Assembly: GCF_036227485.1 (NCBI RefSeq)
Contig: NZ_CP109479.1
Span: 6,510,001-6,574,000 of the forward strand
DNA: 64,000 nucleotides
Source: Streptomyces sp. NBC_01451
GTDB taxonomy: Bacteria; Actinomycetota; Actinomycetes; Streptomycetales; Streptomycetaceae
Direction: 5' to 3'
Below are positions 8,896 to 18,496 of this stretch, piece after piece. Each line of letters opens with the position of its first letter. The stretch's first letter is position 1. Under the pieces are notes generated by a model. The model had not been told where the DNA came from, did no database searches, and worked only from the letters and a program-made list of their open reading frames with translations. A program made the translations under genes and the position numbers.

Positions 8896-10446
8896 GTGAG
8901 TGGAGTTGTTTCGCCCGGTAGACGCCGGTTTCTGGCCGGGGGTGCCGCCACCGTCGGCGCCGCCGCGTCCGGGCAGCTTCTGCTGGCGGGGACCGCCCGG
9001 GCCGCGCAGACCCCGTTGCCCAGCGGGGTGTTCAGCCTCGGGGTCGCCTCCGGGGACCCCCTGTCCGACGGTGTCGTGCTGTGGACCCGGCTCGCGCCCG
9101 ATCCGCTCCACGGCGGCGGGATGCCCGACCGGCCCGTGGTCGTGGAGTGGCAGATATCCGAGGACTCCCGGTTCCGGCGGAAGCTGCGGCGCGGATACGC
9201 CTGGGCCCGGCCCGAACTCGGGCACAGCGTGCACGCAGACGTACGGGGGCTGCTCCCCGACCGGCACTACTGGTACCGGTTCCGGACCAGTGGGCAGCTC
9301 TCGCCGGTGGGGCGTACCCGCACCGCTCCCCGGCCGCTCGTCTCCGGCAGCCGTCTGCGGCTCGCGCTCGCCTCCTGCCAGAACTGGCAGCACGGCTACT
9401 TCACCCCCTACGCCGACATGCTCGCCCAGGACCCGGACGTCGTCGTCTTCGTCGGTGACTACATCTACGAGTCCACGTCCGCGATCACCGGTGTACGCAA
9501 GCACGAGGGCACCGGTGAGCCGTTCAGCCTCGTCCAGTACCGCAACCGGTACGCCCAGTACCACAGCGACCCGCACCTCAAGGCGATGCACGCAGCCGCG
9601 CCCTTCGTCGTCACCTTCGACGACCACGAGGTGGACAACGACTTCGCCGGTGACGTGCCGCAGGACCCCGACAAGCAGTCCCCCGAGGCGTTCGCCGCGC
9701 GGCTCACCGCCGCCTACCAGGCCTACTACGAGCACATGCCCGTACGTGCCACGGCCGTGCCCAACGGCCCCCACATACGGATGCACCGGCGGCTCGACTT
9801 CGGGCGGCTGGTGCGGCTGAACGTGCTCGACACCCGGCAGTTCCGCAGCGACCAGGCGACCAGCCAGGCCGGTGCCCAGGACCCGGCGATGACCATGCTC
9901 GGCGCCGCGCAGAAGCAGTGGCTGCTGAACAGCCTGCACGGGTCGCAGGCCCGGTGGAACCTCATCGCCTCGCAGATCATGATGGCCGAGACCGACCTCA
10001 AGATCGGCGACGGCAAGCTCTGGTACTACGACGCCTGGGACGGCTACCAGGTCGAACGCAACGCCCTGCTCGGCGAGTTCGCGAACGTGCGCAACCCCGT
10101 CGTCCTCTCCGGCGACCGGCACCTCACCATGATCAGCGACCTCAAGCGGGACTTCGCCGACCCGGGTTCGGCGGTCGTCGGTTCCGAGTTCGTCGGTACG
10201 TCCATATCCAGCGCCGGAGACCAGGACCCCGTCGCCTTCCACAAGCAGTGGGACCCGCTCAAGGCCGACAACCCGCACTGGAAGGTCATCGACAACCACC
10301 GCGGCTACCACCTCTTCGACATCCGGCGCGCCGGAATCGACGCCCAGGTCCGGGTCGTCGACACCGTGACCAAGCCCACCTCCGCCTCCCGGACCCTCGC
10401 CAGGCTCCACGTCGAGTCCGGGAGACCGGGAGTGCGGCAGGTCTGA
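8896..10446 (+). CDS. PhoD-like alkaline phosphatase/phosphodiesterase, Tat-exported
   Basis: This 516-residue PhoD-family metallophosphoesterase begins with a twin-arginine signal (PGRRRFLAGGA, then a hydrophobic stretch ending ARAA). It has the PhoD N-terminal beta domain (FSLGVASGDP, VVLWTRL). The metal site appears as SCQNW, FVGDYIYES (about 184), TFDDHEVDND (about 240) and LSGDRHLTM (about 403). PhoD enzymes act outside the membrane on phosphodiesters and phosphomonoesters, including teichoic acid, and are often phosphate-regulated. GTG 8896 was chosen because ACGGAG precedes it and it puts the Tat motif near the N-terminus; upstream in-frame starts exist. It sits just before two wall-polymer genes. 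Confidence 0.88.
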   Translation: MSGVVSPGRRRFLAGGAATVGAAASGQLLLAGTARAAQTPLPSGVFSLGVASGDPLSDGVVLWTRLAPDPLHGGGMPDRPVVVEWQISEDSRFRRKLRRGYAWARPELGHSVHADVRGLLPDRHYWYRFRTSGQLSPVGRTRTAPRPLVSGSRLRLALASCQNWQHGYFTPYADMLAQDPDVVVFVGDYIYESTSAITGVRKHEGTGEPFSLVQYRNRYAQYHSDPHLKAMHAAAPFVVTFDDHEVDNDFAGDVPQDPDKQSPEAFAARLTAAYQAYYEHMPVRATAVPNGPHIRMHRRLDFGRLVRLNVLDTRQFRSDQATSQAGAQDPAMTMLGAAQKQWLLNSLHGSQARWNLIASQIMMAETDLKIGDGKLWYYDAWDGYQVERNALLGEFANVRNPVVLSGDRHLTMISDLKRDFADPGSAVVGSEFVGTSISSAGDQDPVAFHKQWDPLKADNPHWKVIDNHRGYHLFDIRRAGIDAQVRVVDTVTKPTSASRTLARLHVESGRPGVRQV

Positions 10447-10545
10447 GGGCGGCGGTTTCTCACACCGCCCGGAGAATCCCCGAAATTCCGTGCCGGAACT
10501 TCCCCGCGACTTCTGTGCCTTTACTCACAGAAATTTCGGCGGACG
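10447..10545 (+). terminator. hairpins after the PhoD-like gene
   Basis: GGGCGG...CCGCCC (10447-10473) is followed by a second inverted repeat, CCGAAATTCC near 10479 and GAAATTTCGG near 10530. They separate the phosphatase from the next operon and could act as terminator and leader structures. Confidence 0.4.
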
Positions 10546-10711
10546 GCTCCGGTCCTCTTCCGGTGTCTTCGGGGCGCCCCTTCTTCAACCTCGGATGCCA
10601 GGTGAATGACAGGTTGCGCGCGCATATGCGACGGAGGGCGCTCACCTTGCACTGCGGTAACGGCAGGTGGGACGATTTCAGGGTTCTCCGTTGCCCCGAG
10701 GTAGGTCACCC

Positions 10712-12214
10712 GTGTCCCAGCGCAAAGACAAGCCCCGCACCACCGCCGTCGTCCTCGCGGGCGGCACCGGTCAGCGGGTGGGTCTGTCGATTCCGAAGCA
10801 GTTGCTGAAGATCGCGGGCAAGGCGGTCATCGAGCACACCCTCAGCACTTTCGAACACGCGGATTCGATCGACGACGTCATCGTGCTGATGGCGCCCGGC
10901 TATGTGGCCGACGTCGAGAAGATCGTCGCCAAGGCCGGCTTCAAGAAGGTCGTCCGCGTCATCGAGGGCGGTGCCACGCGCAACGACACCACCGAGCGGG
11001 CCATCGCGGCCCTGGGGGAGGGCCTGGCCGAGGGCGAGGACCGCAACGTCCTGTTCCACGACGCCGTACGGCCGCTGCTGTCCCAGCGGGTCATCGACGA
11101 CTGCGTGATCGCCCTTGAGCGGTACCAGGCCGTCGACGTGGCCATTCCCTCCGCCGACACGATCATCGTGACGCGCACGCACGGCGAGGACGGTGAGTTC
11201 ATCACCGAGATCCCCGACCGTTCCAGGCTGCGGCGCGGTCAGACGCCCCAGGCGTTCAAGCTGTCGACCATCCGGCGGGCCTACGAGGTCGCGGCCGGCG
11301 ACCCCAACTTCCAGGCCACGGACGACTGTACGGTCGTACTCCGGTACCTGCCGGACGTGCCGATCCACGTCGTCGCGGGCGACGAGTACAACATGAAGGT
11401 CACCCAGCCCGTCGACGTCTTCATCGCCGACAAGCTCTTCCAGCTCGCCTCCGCCGCCACGCCGGAACAGATGAGCGAGGAGGCCTACCGCGAGTTGCTC
11501 ACCGGCCGGACGCTCGTCGTCTTCGGCGGGTCCTACGGCATCGGCAAGGACATCGCCACGCTGGCCGAGGGGTACGGCGCCAAGGTGTACGCCCTCGGGC
11601 GCTCGACCACCGGTACGCACGTCGAGAACCCTGAGGAGGTCGACGACGCGCTGTCGAAGGCGTACTCCGAGACCGGGCGCATCGACTACGTCATCAACAC
11701 GGCCGGCGTCCTGCGCATCGGCAAACTCGCCGAGACCGACAACGCGACCATCGAGGAAGCGCTGAAGGTCAACTACCTGGCCCCCGTGCAGATCGCCAGG
11801 TCTGCCTACAAGTACCTCGCCGAGACCAAGGGCCAGCTGCTGCTCTACACCTCCAGCAGCTACACGCGCGGCCGGGCCGAGTACAGCCTCTACTCCTCCA
11901 CCAAGGCCGCGATGGTGAACCTCACCCAGGCCCTGTCGGACGAATGGGCGGGCGACGGCGTCCGCGTCAACTGCGTCAACCCGGAGCGCACGGCGACACC
12001 GATGCGTACGAAGGCGTTCGGCCAGGAACCCGCGGGTTCGCTGCTGTCGTCCGAGGCGGTGGCCCGTACCTCGCTGGACGTGCTGCTGTCCGAGCTGACC
12101 GGGCATGTCATCGACGTCCGTCAGCAGGACCCGACGGCCGTGGCCGGCCGGGCCTCCGGCTTCGAACAGGCGCTCGCCAGTGTCCTGGACCGACAGAACG
12201 ACGACCTGGCGTAA
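10712..12214 (+). CDS. bifunctional cytidylyltransferase / SDR reductase (CDP-ribitol-type precursor synthesis)
   Basis: This 500-residue fusion has an IspD/TarI-like nucleotidyltransferase at 10-235 (VLAGGTGQRVG at 16-26, FHDAVRPL, RRGQTPQAF). It is joined to a short-chain dehydrogenase at 260-500 (VVFGGSYGIGKDIA about 268, Ser about 381, YSSTK with Tyr394/Lys398). The same architecture is known in Haemophilus Acs1/Bcs1 enzymes that reduce ribulose 5-phosphate and make CDP-ribitol. Here it should supply a CDP-polyol for a wall polymer, which fits the polymerase-like gene immediately downstream. The GTG start follows GAGGTAGG. The exact sugar is inferred, not shown. Confidence 0.82.
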   Translation: MSQRKDKPRTTAVVLAGGTGQRVGLSIPKQLLKIAGKAVIEHTLSTFEHADSIDDVIVLMAPGYVADVEKIVAKAGFKKVVRVIEGGATRNDTTERAIAALGEGLAEGEDRNVLFHDAVRPLLSQRVIDDCVIALERYQAVDVAIPSADTIIVTRTHGEDGEFITEIPDRSRLRRGQTPQAFKLSTIRRAYEVAAGDPNFQATDDCTVVLRYLPDVPIHVVAGDEYNMKVTQPVDVFIADKLFQLASAATPEQMSEEAYRELLTGRTLVVFGGSYGIGKDIATLAEGYGAKVYALGRSTTGTHVENPEEVDDALSKAYSETGRIDYVINTAGVLRIGKLAETDNATIEEALKVNYLAPVQIARSAYKYLAETKGQLLLYTSSSYTRGRAEYSLYSSTKAAMVNLTQALSDEWAGDGVRVNCVNPERTATPMRTKAFGQEPAGSLLSSEAVARTSLDVLLSELTGHVIDVRQQDPTAVAGRASGFEQALASVLDRQNDDLA

Positions 12215-12316
12215 AAGCCCGCACCGAATCCACAAAAACCTACCGGACCGAAACCAAGACAATTCCCGGGTAATTCCCGGCTCGTCACCGGGCCCTTTCC
12301 CAGATACAGGTTCTCC

Positions 12317-14350
12317 TTGATTTCCACTGCTATTCGCGTCGCCCGGGTGGGCAGCCCGGCCGAGCTGGCCGCGGCGGTCCTCATGATGCTGGGCTTCCCC
12401 TGTCTCATGCTGGCCGCGCTCCTCCCGAGCGTGCCCGCCTTCGCCGCCGCCGCCGCAGTGACCTACCTGGCGGACCACTATCTGCACCGCCGGGGCAGCT
12501 ATCTGGTCAACCGCCTCAGCAAGGTGCGGGCGGGCGTCTCCATCCGGTTCCTGGTCCGGGAACTGCTGGTGCTGCTGCTCCTGGCACGCGCGGACCTCTC
12601 CCGGAGCGTGATCTTCTACGCGGCCATCGCCTGCTTCATCGCCTTCTACGGCTTCCAGGCCCCGCACGGCGCCCTGATCACGCTGATCCGCAACCGCCGC
12701 CGGATGCCGGTCGCCACCCGTAACGTCGACCTGGCCTCGCGCATCCCCATCCCCGACGCTCCGCCGCGCTTCCTGCTGGAACGCTCCACCGAGAAGATGC
12801 TCCACCTCGACCTGGCCGCGCTGACCGGCATCCTCATCACCACCGAGACCGGCTCGACGGTGTACGGCATGGCCGGCGTCGGCGTCACCCTCGGACTGGC
12901 GTTCCTGTACGTGGTCGCCCTCGCGCCCTATGTCAGGGGGCGCCGCATCCCGCCGGACGCGGAGACGGTGCTGGCGGCGACGGACGCGTGGCTGCGCGAG
13001 TACCGGCCGCAGACGGTGCTGTACTTCTCCGGCTCCAAGGACTCGGCGTACCAGGTCAACATGTGGCTGGAGACGATGGAGCAGCTGGACACCCGGCCGC
13101 TGATCGTCCTTCGGGAACGCGTCATCCTGCAGAACCTCGCGCCCACGACCGTGCCCGTCATCTGCGTGCCCGGCGGCATCCACCTGATGAACCTGGACCT
13201 CCGCACGGTCCGGGTCGCGCTCTACGCGGCGAACGTCGGCAAGAACATCCACCTGCTGCGCGTACCGACCATGAAGCACGTCTTCATCGGACACGGCGAC
13301 AGCGACAAGATCGCCAGCGTGAACCCGTTCAGCAAGGCCTACGACGAGGTGTGGGTCGCCGGGCGGGCCGGGCGCGACCGGTACGCGATCGCCGACGTGG
13401 GCGTCCGCGACGAGGACATCGTCGAGGTCGGCCGGCCCCAGCTGGCGCCCATCCGCGGGTCGCAGGGGACGCCGGACACCCGTATCCCGACCGTTCTGTA
13501 CGCGCCCACCTGGGAGGGCTGGGACGACGATCCCGGCAACACCTCCATCCTCCTCGCCGGTGAGAACATCGTGCGCGAGCTGGTGTCGGCCGACCCGCCC
13601 GTCCGGGTGCTGTACAAGCCGCACCCCTTCACCGGCACCCGCAGCGACGAGGCCGGGGCCGCGCACGAGCGGATCACCGCGCTGGTCGAGAAGGCCGCGG
13701 TCGAGCGGGCCGCCGACCCGCGTTTCCTGGGCGACCTCGAAGAGCAGGCGCGGGCCAAGGCCGACCTCGCGCGTATCGAGGCGCGGCTCGCCGAACTGGC
13801 CGGGCCCACTGGTGAGAAGGGCGACGAGGCGGAGGCGACCCGGGACGGCGTCGTCGACGTGGAGCGGCACGAGGAGACCGAGAAACTGCGCGCCGAGTGG
13901 AACGACGCGTACTGGCGTTCGTTCGGCGCCGGGGAGCACCGCGTCGTCACGGGCGCCGAACCACGGCTGTACGACTGTTTCAACGTGTCCGACGCGATGG
14001 TCTCCGACATCTCCAGCGTGGTCTCCGACTTCATCGCGAGCGGCAAGCCGTACGCCGTGACGGACTCGGCGGCGCTGGGCGCGGAGGAGTTCAAGCGGCA
14101 GAACACCGCCGTACGGGCCGCCGTGATCCTCACCAACAGCGCAGGGGAACTGGGGCAGTTGCTGGACGCGGTCCGCGACCCGGCGGCCGATCCGCTGGCC
14201 GCGGAGCGCGCGGAGCTCAAGCGGTATCTGCTCGGGCCCGACGAGCCGCCGTCCATCGAGCAGTTCAACACCGCGACGGCGGACCTCGCGGTGAAGGCCG
14301 AGGCACGCAACGCGGGTCAGAAGCGGCAGGCGGCGGCAGCGCGGACCTGA
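12317..14350 (+). CDS. CDP-glycerol/ribitol phosphotransferase-family protein (TagF/TarL-like)
   Basis: This is a 677-residue protein. The N-terminal quarter is membrane-associated, with several hydrophobic segments within residues 15-210. The rest is a CDP-glycerol:poly(glycerophosphate) transferase fold: YFSGSKDSAYQ, GHGDSDK (about 325), LYAPTWEGW, LYKPHPF (about 432) and a late SDISSVVSDFIASGKP nucleotide-binding motif. Such enzymes polymerise or prime wall teichoic-acid-type chains at the inner membrane face. A charged insert of about 60 residues (about 470-530) is unusual. The start is TTG 12317. It follows the CDP-polyol synthase by 102 bp and probably uses its product. Confidence 0.82.
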   Translation: MISTAIRVARVGSPAELAAAVLMMLGFPCLMLAALLPSVPAFAAAAAVTYLADHYLHRRGSYLVNRLSKVRAGVSIRFLVRELLVLLLLARADLSRSVIFYAAIACFIAFYGFQAPHGALITLIRNRRRMPVATRNVDLASRIPIPDAPPRFLLERSTEKMLHLDLAALTGILITTETGSTVYGMAGVGVTLGLAFLYVVALAPYVRGRRIPPDAETVLAATDAWLREYRPQTVLYFSGSKDSAYQVNMWLETMEQLDTRPLIVLRERVILQNLAPTTVPVICVPGGIHLMNLDLRTVRVALYAANVGKNIHLLRVPTMKHVFIGHGDSDKIASVNPFSKAYDEVWVAGRAGRDRYAIADVGVRDEDIVEVGRPQLAPIRGSQGTPDTRIPTVLYAPTWEGWDDDPGNTSILLAGENIVRELVSADPPVRVLYKPHPFTGTRSDEAGAAHERITALVEKAAVERAADPRFLGDLEEQARAKADLARIEARLAELAGPTGEKGDEAEATRDGVVDVERHEETEKLRAEWNDAYWRSFGAGEHRVVTGAEPRLYDCFNVSDAMVSDISSVVSDFIASGKPYAVTDSAALGAEEFKRQNTAVRAAVILTNSAGELGQLLDAVRDPAADPLAAERAELKRYLLGPDEPPSIEQFNTATADLAVKAEARNAGQKRQAAAART

Positions 14351-14357
14351 GGGTGAT

Positions 14358-14402
14358 CGGGGGTGTGCGTCGGTCCGCCCACTGGACTGACGCACACCCC
14401 CC
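14358..14402. terminator. strong hairpin between the wall-polymer gene and proB
   Basis: GGGGGTGTGCGTC pairs with GACGCACACCCCC around an inner GTCC/GGAC stem, giving about 18 bp with a small loop. There is no T tract. It lies right after the stop codon and insulates proB. Confidence 0.65.
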
Positions 14403-14486
14403 GCCCCCGTTCGCGTAAATTGCCCGGCAGCGCAGCCGGACGGTCCGAGCGGGACGATCCGGACGACCCGAGGGGACGGAACGCAG

Positions 14487-15614
14487 GTGGCAGGGGCAAG
14501 GCAGGCCGTCGCAGAGGCCCACAGGATTGTCGTCAAAGTGGGTTCCTCGTCGCTGACCACGGCGGCCGGCGGCCTCGACGCCGACCGGGTCGACGCCCTC
14601 GTCGACGTCCTCGCCAAGAGCCGCAGCGGGGGTGAGAAGGAGATCGTCCTCGTCTCCTCCGGTGCCATCGCCGCAGGCCTCGCCCCCCTCGGTCTGCGCC
14701 GGCGCCCCAAGGACCTGGCCCGTCAGCAGGCCGCCGCCAGCGTCGGGCAGGGCCTCCTCGTCGCCCGTTACACCGCCTCCTGCGCCCGCCACGGCATCCG
14801 CGTCGGCCAGGTGCTCCTGACCTCCGACGACACCAGCCGCCGTGCCCATCACCGCAACGCCTCGCGCACGCTCGACAAGCTCCTCGCGATGGGCGCCCTC
14901 CCGGTCGTCAACGAGAACGACACCGTCGCCACGGACGAGATCCGCTTCGGCGACAACGACCGCCTCGCCGCCCTCGTCGCCCACCTCGTGCGCGCCGACC
15001 TCCTCGTCCTGCTGTCCGACATCGACGGCGTGTACGACGGCGACCCCAGCAAGCCGGGTACGGCACGGATCGCCGAGGTGCACGGTCCGGCGGACCTCGC
15101 CCATGTCGACATCGGCAGCGCGGGCAAGGCCGGTGTCGGCACCGGCGGCATGGTCACCAAGGTCGAGGCCGCCCGGATCGCCGCCGCCGCCGGTATCCCG
15201 GTGGTCCTGACCAGCGCGATCCACGCCGGTGACGCCCTCACGGGCCGGGACACGGGCACCTACTTCCACGCCACCGGCAGGCGCTCCGCCGACCGCCTCC
15301 TCTGGCTCCAGCACGCCTCCACCCCACAGGGCTCGCTCACCCTCGACGACGGCGCCGTGCGCGCGGTCGTCCAGGGCCGCAAGTCGCTGCTGCCGGCCGG
15401 GATCGCCGCGGTCGAGGGCGAGTTCGTCGCGGGCGACCCGGTCGAGCTGCGCGACGGCGCGGGCCACGCCGTCGCCCGCGGGCTCGTCAACTTCGACGCC
15501 AAGGAGATCCCCCAGCTGATCGGCCGCTCGACGCGCGAACTGGCCCGCGAACTGGGCCCCGCGTACGAGCGCGAAGTCGTGCACCGGGACGACCTCGTCG
15601 TCCTGAACCCCTAG
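14487..15614 (+). CDS. proB: glutamate 5-kinase
   Basis: This 375-residue enzyme makes gamma-glutamyl phosphate from glutamate and ATP, the first step of proline synthesis. The amino-acid kinase domain shows VVKVGSS (about 12), SSGAIAAG, NENDTV and GTGGMVTK. A PUA domain fills about residues 275-365, as in the long feedback-regulated form. The GTG 14487 start lies after a purine-rich GAGGGGACGGAA. proA follows after one small gene, so the pathway is local but not a tight operon. Confidence 0.96.
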   Translation: MAGARQAVAEAHRIVVKVGSSSLTTAAGGLDADRVDALVDVLAKSRSGGEKEIVLVSSGAIAAGLAPLGLRRRPKDLARQQAAASVGQGLLVARYTASCARHGIRVGQVLLTSDDTSRRAHHRNASRTLDKLLAMGALPVVNENDTVATDEIRFGDNDRLAALVAHLVRADLLVLLSDIDGVYDGDPSKPGTARIAEVHGPADLAHVDIGSAGKAGVGTGGMVTKVEAARIAAAAGIPVVLTSAIHAGDALTGRDTGTYFHATGRRSADRLLWLQHASTPQGSLTLDDGAVRAVVQGRKSLLPAGIAAVEGEFVAGDPVELRDGAGHAVARGLVNFDAKEIPQLIGRSTRELARELGPAYEREVVHRDDLVVLNP

Positions 15615-15803
15615 GACCTGCGGCTCGTCCCTGTGACCCCGCCCTTCGACTTCAGTCCCGCAAAGGCCGAAAACAGGGGGAACGCCCCGCAAATCCGCTC
15701 GCCTTGAGGTGGACGTTCCGCAAAAGTGCCCCATGAAGCGTGCGTACCTGCTTCTCTCTGTTTCAGGGAGATTCCGCACGACCATCGGGTGAAGGAGGCC
15801 GCC

Positions 15804-16277
15804 GTGAGACGAGTGCGCCCTGGGGCGGCGGCGTCCCGCGGTGGAACCGCCTCCCGCAAGGTGGGCGAGGAGCGTGCCCTGACGAGCGTCGCGGCCGGCG
15901 CCCGCTTCGAGGAGACGTACGAGGAGCCGAAGGACGTGCCACGGCTGTGGCACGTCACGCTCAGCGTCTCCGGCGCCGAGGCCCCGCTGAAGGAGGTCCG
16001 GCGCGGTCTGGAACAGCTCGCACACGACCACCCCTTTCTGCTGACCAGCCGATACGCCAACGACCACGCGGAGATCCGCTACTGGGAGGAGGCCCGCGAT
16101 CTGCACGACGCCGCGGCCGTCGCCCTGCGCCTGTGGGGCGAGCACCGCCAGACCGCGAAGCTGCCCCCCTGGGAGATCGTCGGCCTGGAGGTCATCGACC
16201 GTGAGACCTACCACTACCGCATCGCCGAGGGCTTCGGCCCGCAGCCGGCGACCCCGGTGGGCGTCCACCCGTTCTAG
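15804..16277 (+). CDS. conserved hypothetical protein between proB and proA
   Basis: This 157-residue soluble protein has no signal or membrane segment and no domain I recognise. A basic N-terminal tail of about 35 residues precedes a compact alpha/beta region (PRLWHVTLSVSG, EQLAHDHPFLLTSRYAND, AEIRYWEEARDLHDAAAVALRLW). The alternation resembles small ACT- or ferredoxin-like folds. GTG 15804 is set by GAAGGAGG about 8 nt upstream. Placement between proB and proA hints at, but does not prove, a link with proline metabolism. Confidence 0.75.
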   Translation: MRRVRPGAAASRGGTASRKVGEERALTSVAAGARFEETYEEPKDVPRLWHVTLSVSGAEAPLKEVRRGLEQLAHDHPFLLTSRYANDHAEIRYWEEARDLHDAAAVALRLWGEHRQTAKLPPWEIVGLEVIDRETYHYRIAEGFGPQPATPVGVHPF

Positions 16278-16337
16278 GGCCTGTCCGGCGGATTTGCGGG
16301 CTCTCGGGGGCTTGTCTCGGGGTTTGGGATAGCCGGT

Positions 16338-16364
16338 GGACGGTTCCGTCCGGCGCACTACGCT
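16338..16364 (+). promoter_or_regulatory. palindrome and -10 element for a leaderless proA transcript
   Basis: A perfect GGACGG-TT-CCGTCC palindrome (16338-16351) lies over the expected -35 to spacer region of TACGCT (16359-16364). The ATG of proA begins 6 nt after the hexamer, so transcription probably starts at the start codon. The palindrome is a plausible operator. Confidence 0.45.
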
Positions 16365-16370
16365 TCCCTC

Positions 16371-17657
16371 ATGACCACGCTTTCGCCGTACGACTCGATG
16401 TCCCCGGTCACACAGGCCGCCTACCGCGCCAAGGCCGCCGCCGCCGACCTCGCCCCCCTTCCGCGGGCCGAGAAGGACGACGCGCTGCTCGCCGTCGCGG
16501 ACGCGCTGGAGGTCCGTACGAGCGAAATCGTCGAGGCCAACGCCAAGGACATCGCCCGCGCGCGGGAGGCCGGCACCAGCGAGACGGTCATCGACCGGCT
16601 GACGCTCACCCCGGAGCGGGTGCGCGCGATCGCCTCCGACGTCCGGGACGTGGTGGCGCTGCCCGACCCGGTCGGCGAGGTCGTCCGCGGCTCCACCCTC
16701 CCCAACGGCATCGACCTGCGCCAGGTCCGCGTCCCGCTGGGTGTCGTCGGCATCATCTACGAGGCCCGCCCGAACGTGACGGTCGACGCCGCCGCCCTCT
16801 GCCTGAAGTCCGGCAACGCGGTGCTGCTGCGCGGCTCGTCCTCCGCGTTCGAGTCGAACACCGCCCTGGTACGGGTGCTGCGCGACGCCGTCGGCGGGGC
16901 CGGACTGCCCGCCGACGCCATCCAGCTCGTACCCGGCGAGGGCCGCGACTCCGTACGGGAACTGATGCGCGCCCGCGGCCTGGTCGACGTACTGATCCCG
17001 CGCGGCGGCGCCTCCCTCATCCAGACCGTCGTCACCGAGTCCACGGTCCCCGTGATCGAGACCGGCGTCGGCAACTGCCACGTCTACGTCGACGCCCAGG
17101 CCGACCTCGACATGGCCGTCGACATCCTGATCAACTCCAAGGCCCAGCGCCCCAGTGTCTGCAACTCCGCCGAGACGCTCCTGGTCCACCAGGACATCGC
17201 CCCCGAGTTCCTGCCGCGCGCCCTGGACGCCCTCGCCGAGGCCGGGGTGACCGTGCACGCCGACCCGCGGGTGCTGGCGTATGCGAAGGACTCCAAGGCG
17301 ACCGTCGTCGAGGCCACGCTGGAGGACTGGGACACCGAGTACCTGTCCTACGACATCGCCGCCGCCGTGGTCGACTCCCTCGACAAGGCCGTCGAGCACA
17401 TCCGGCTGTGGACCTCCGGGCACACGGAGGCGATCGTGACGACCTCGCAGCAGGCCGCCCGCCGCTTCACCCAGCTCGTCGACTCGACGACGGTCGCCGT
17501 CAACGCCTCGACGCGATTCACCGACGGCGGTCAGTTCGGTTTCGGCGCCGAGATCGGCATCTCGACGCAGAAGCTGCACGCGCGCGGGCCGATGGGGCTG
17601 CCGGAACTGACCAGCACGAAGTACATCGTCACCGGTGACGGGCACATTCGCCGCTGA
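16371..17657 (+). CDS. proA: glutamate-5-semialdehyde dehydrogenase (gamma-glutamyl phosphate reductase)
   Basis: This 428-residue NADPH-dependent enzyme reduces gamma-glutamyl phosphate to glutamate semialdehyde, the second proline step. Visible family motifs are [27 protein letters not shown], the catalytic-cysteine segment [13 protein letters not shown] and the C-terminal [14 protein letters not shown]. Length and ends are canonical. A -10-like TACGCT lies exactly 6 nt before the ATG and no Shine-Dalgarno is seen, so a leaderless mRNA is likely. Confidence 0.96.
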   Translation: MTTLSPYDSMSPVTQAAYRAKAAAADLAPLPRAEKDDALLAVADALEVRTSEIVEANAKDIARAREAGTSETVIDRLTLTPERVRAIASDVRDVVALPDPVGEVVRGSTLPNGIDLRQVRVPLGVVGIIYEARPNVTVDAAALCLKSGNAVLLRGSSSAFESNTALVRVLRDAVGGAGLPADAIQLVPGEGRDSVRELMRARGLVDVLIPRGGASLIQTVVTESTVPVIETGVGNCHVYVDAQADLDMAVDILINSKAQRPSVCNSAETLLVHQDIAPEFLPRALDALAEAGVTVHADPRVLAYAKDSKATVVEATLEDWDTEYLSYDIAAAVVDSLDKAVEHIRLWTSGHTEAIVTTSQQAARRFTQLVDSTTVAVNASTRFTDGGQFGFGAEIGISTQKLHARGPMGLPELTSTKYIVTGDGHIRR

Positions 17658-17774
17658 CCGGAATGATCACCGGTCCGGCCGCCGGGGCGCGCGACGGCGG
17701 CCGGCGGCGAATGAAACGCATCTCATCCGGCAGCTGAATTTCCCTACCGTCTGCCCAAATTGACACCCCCGGTC

Positions 17775-17780
17775 TACTCT
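17775..17780 (+). promoter_or_regulatory. -10 element TACTCT for a leaderless gene
   Basis: TACTCT is followed by exactly 6 nt and the GTG at 17787. The next paralogous gene has the same hexamer with the same spacing. The TTGACA at 17760 is only 9 nt away and is too close to be its -35. Confidence 0.45.
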
Positions 17781-17786
17781 GGACGT

Positions 17787-18395
17787 GTGCCGGAGGACGT
17801 GGGGGGCACGCCGTTCTTCCCTGACGGCTGGGAGCCCGACGACGACCACGACCGCGGGGTGTCGGACGAAGAGTTCGCCTCCGTGGTCTTCGACGAGGCC
17901 TTCGTCCGGGCGGCCGTGGTGCACGAGCCGACCGCCGTCGAACGCCTCCTGGCCGCCGCGCAGGCGAGAGCGGAGGCCTCCGAGGCCGAGGCGCGCCGGG
18001 CGCGCACCAGAGGCCTCAGAGGGGACGACGACCGCTACGAGGACGGCTTCGGGCCCGACGACCCCGCCTATTTCGGCCACGATCCGGATCTCGACGACCT
18101 GGACGACGCCAAGTTCCTGGAGAGCCGCTACGGCGCTCCCGGCACGCACGGCAAGCAGGTCTCCCGCTGGCACCGCCCGGTCGCCTGGATGCTCGCCCTC
18201 GTGATGGGGATCGGCATGGTCGCGCTGGCTTTCACGGCGGTCTACCGGGGGGCGTCCTCCAGCCGTCAGGAACAGGTGCCGCCGCCCGCCTCGACCGGTC
18301 TTGAGCGGGGCAGCGGACAGGGCGGCGGAGCGAGCCCTTCGGCCTCGGCCGACTACTCCCAGCCGGCCGTCTCGGCGATCCCGCGGACTCCCTGA
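17787..18395 (+). CDS. single-pass membrane protein with acidic N-terminal domain
   Basis: This 202-residue protein has a long acidic N-terminal cytoplasmic part with the motif EEFASVVFDEAFVRAA near residue 30. A coiled, charged stretch follows, then one membrane segment (VAWMLALVMGIGMVALAF, about 135-155). The extracytoplasmic tail is Ser/Pro/Gly-rich. The motif is repeated in the next gene. The family is Streptomyces-conserved, of unknown function, and found near wall-polymer genes. The GTG start follows a -10 hexamer by 6 nt. Confidence 0.78.
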   Translation: MPEDVGGTPFFPDGWEPDDDHDRGVSDEEFASVVFDEAFVRAAVVHEPTAVERLLAAAQARAEASEAEARRARTRGLRGDDDRYEDGFGPDDPAYFGHDPDLDDLDDAKFLESRYGAPGTHGKQVSRWHRPVAWMLALVMGIGMVALAFTAVYRGASSSRQEQVPPPASTGLERGSGQGGGASPSASADYSQPAVSAIPRTP

Positions 18396-18484
18396 CCCGA
18401 ACCTGTCCGTGCCCTGTTCCTTCCTGGTGAGAACCTGTCAGAACTTGTGGTGCAGCGGGGCGTTTACCGAGCCTTCCGGAGACC

Positions 18485-18490
18485 TACTCT
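18485..18490 (+). promoter_or_regulatory. -10 element TACTCT for a leaderless gene
   Basis: TACTCT is followed by 6 nt and the ATG at 18497. Hexamer and spacing are identical to the preceding gene, pointing to a shared type of promoter. Confidence 0.45.
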
Positions 18491-18496
18491 GAATGT

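Noticed and set aside
10706-14710. A 1334-codon minus-strand frame opposite the wall-polymer genes
   Set aside because: Third-position GC shadow of two well-supported plus-strand genes with recognisable domains.
14265-17645. A 1126-codon minus-strand frame opposite proB and proA
   Set aside because: Shadow of proB/proA; no domains.
17760-17765. TTGACA consensus -35 upstream of 17787
   Set aside because: Only 9 nt from the TACTCT -10, too short a spacer.
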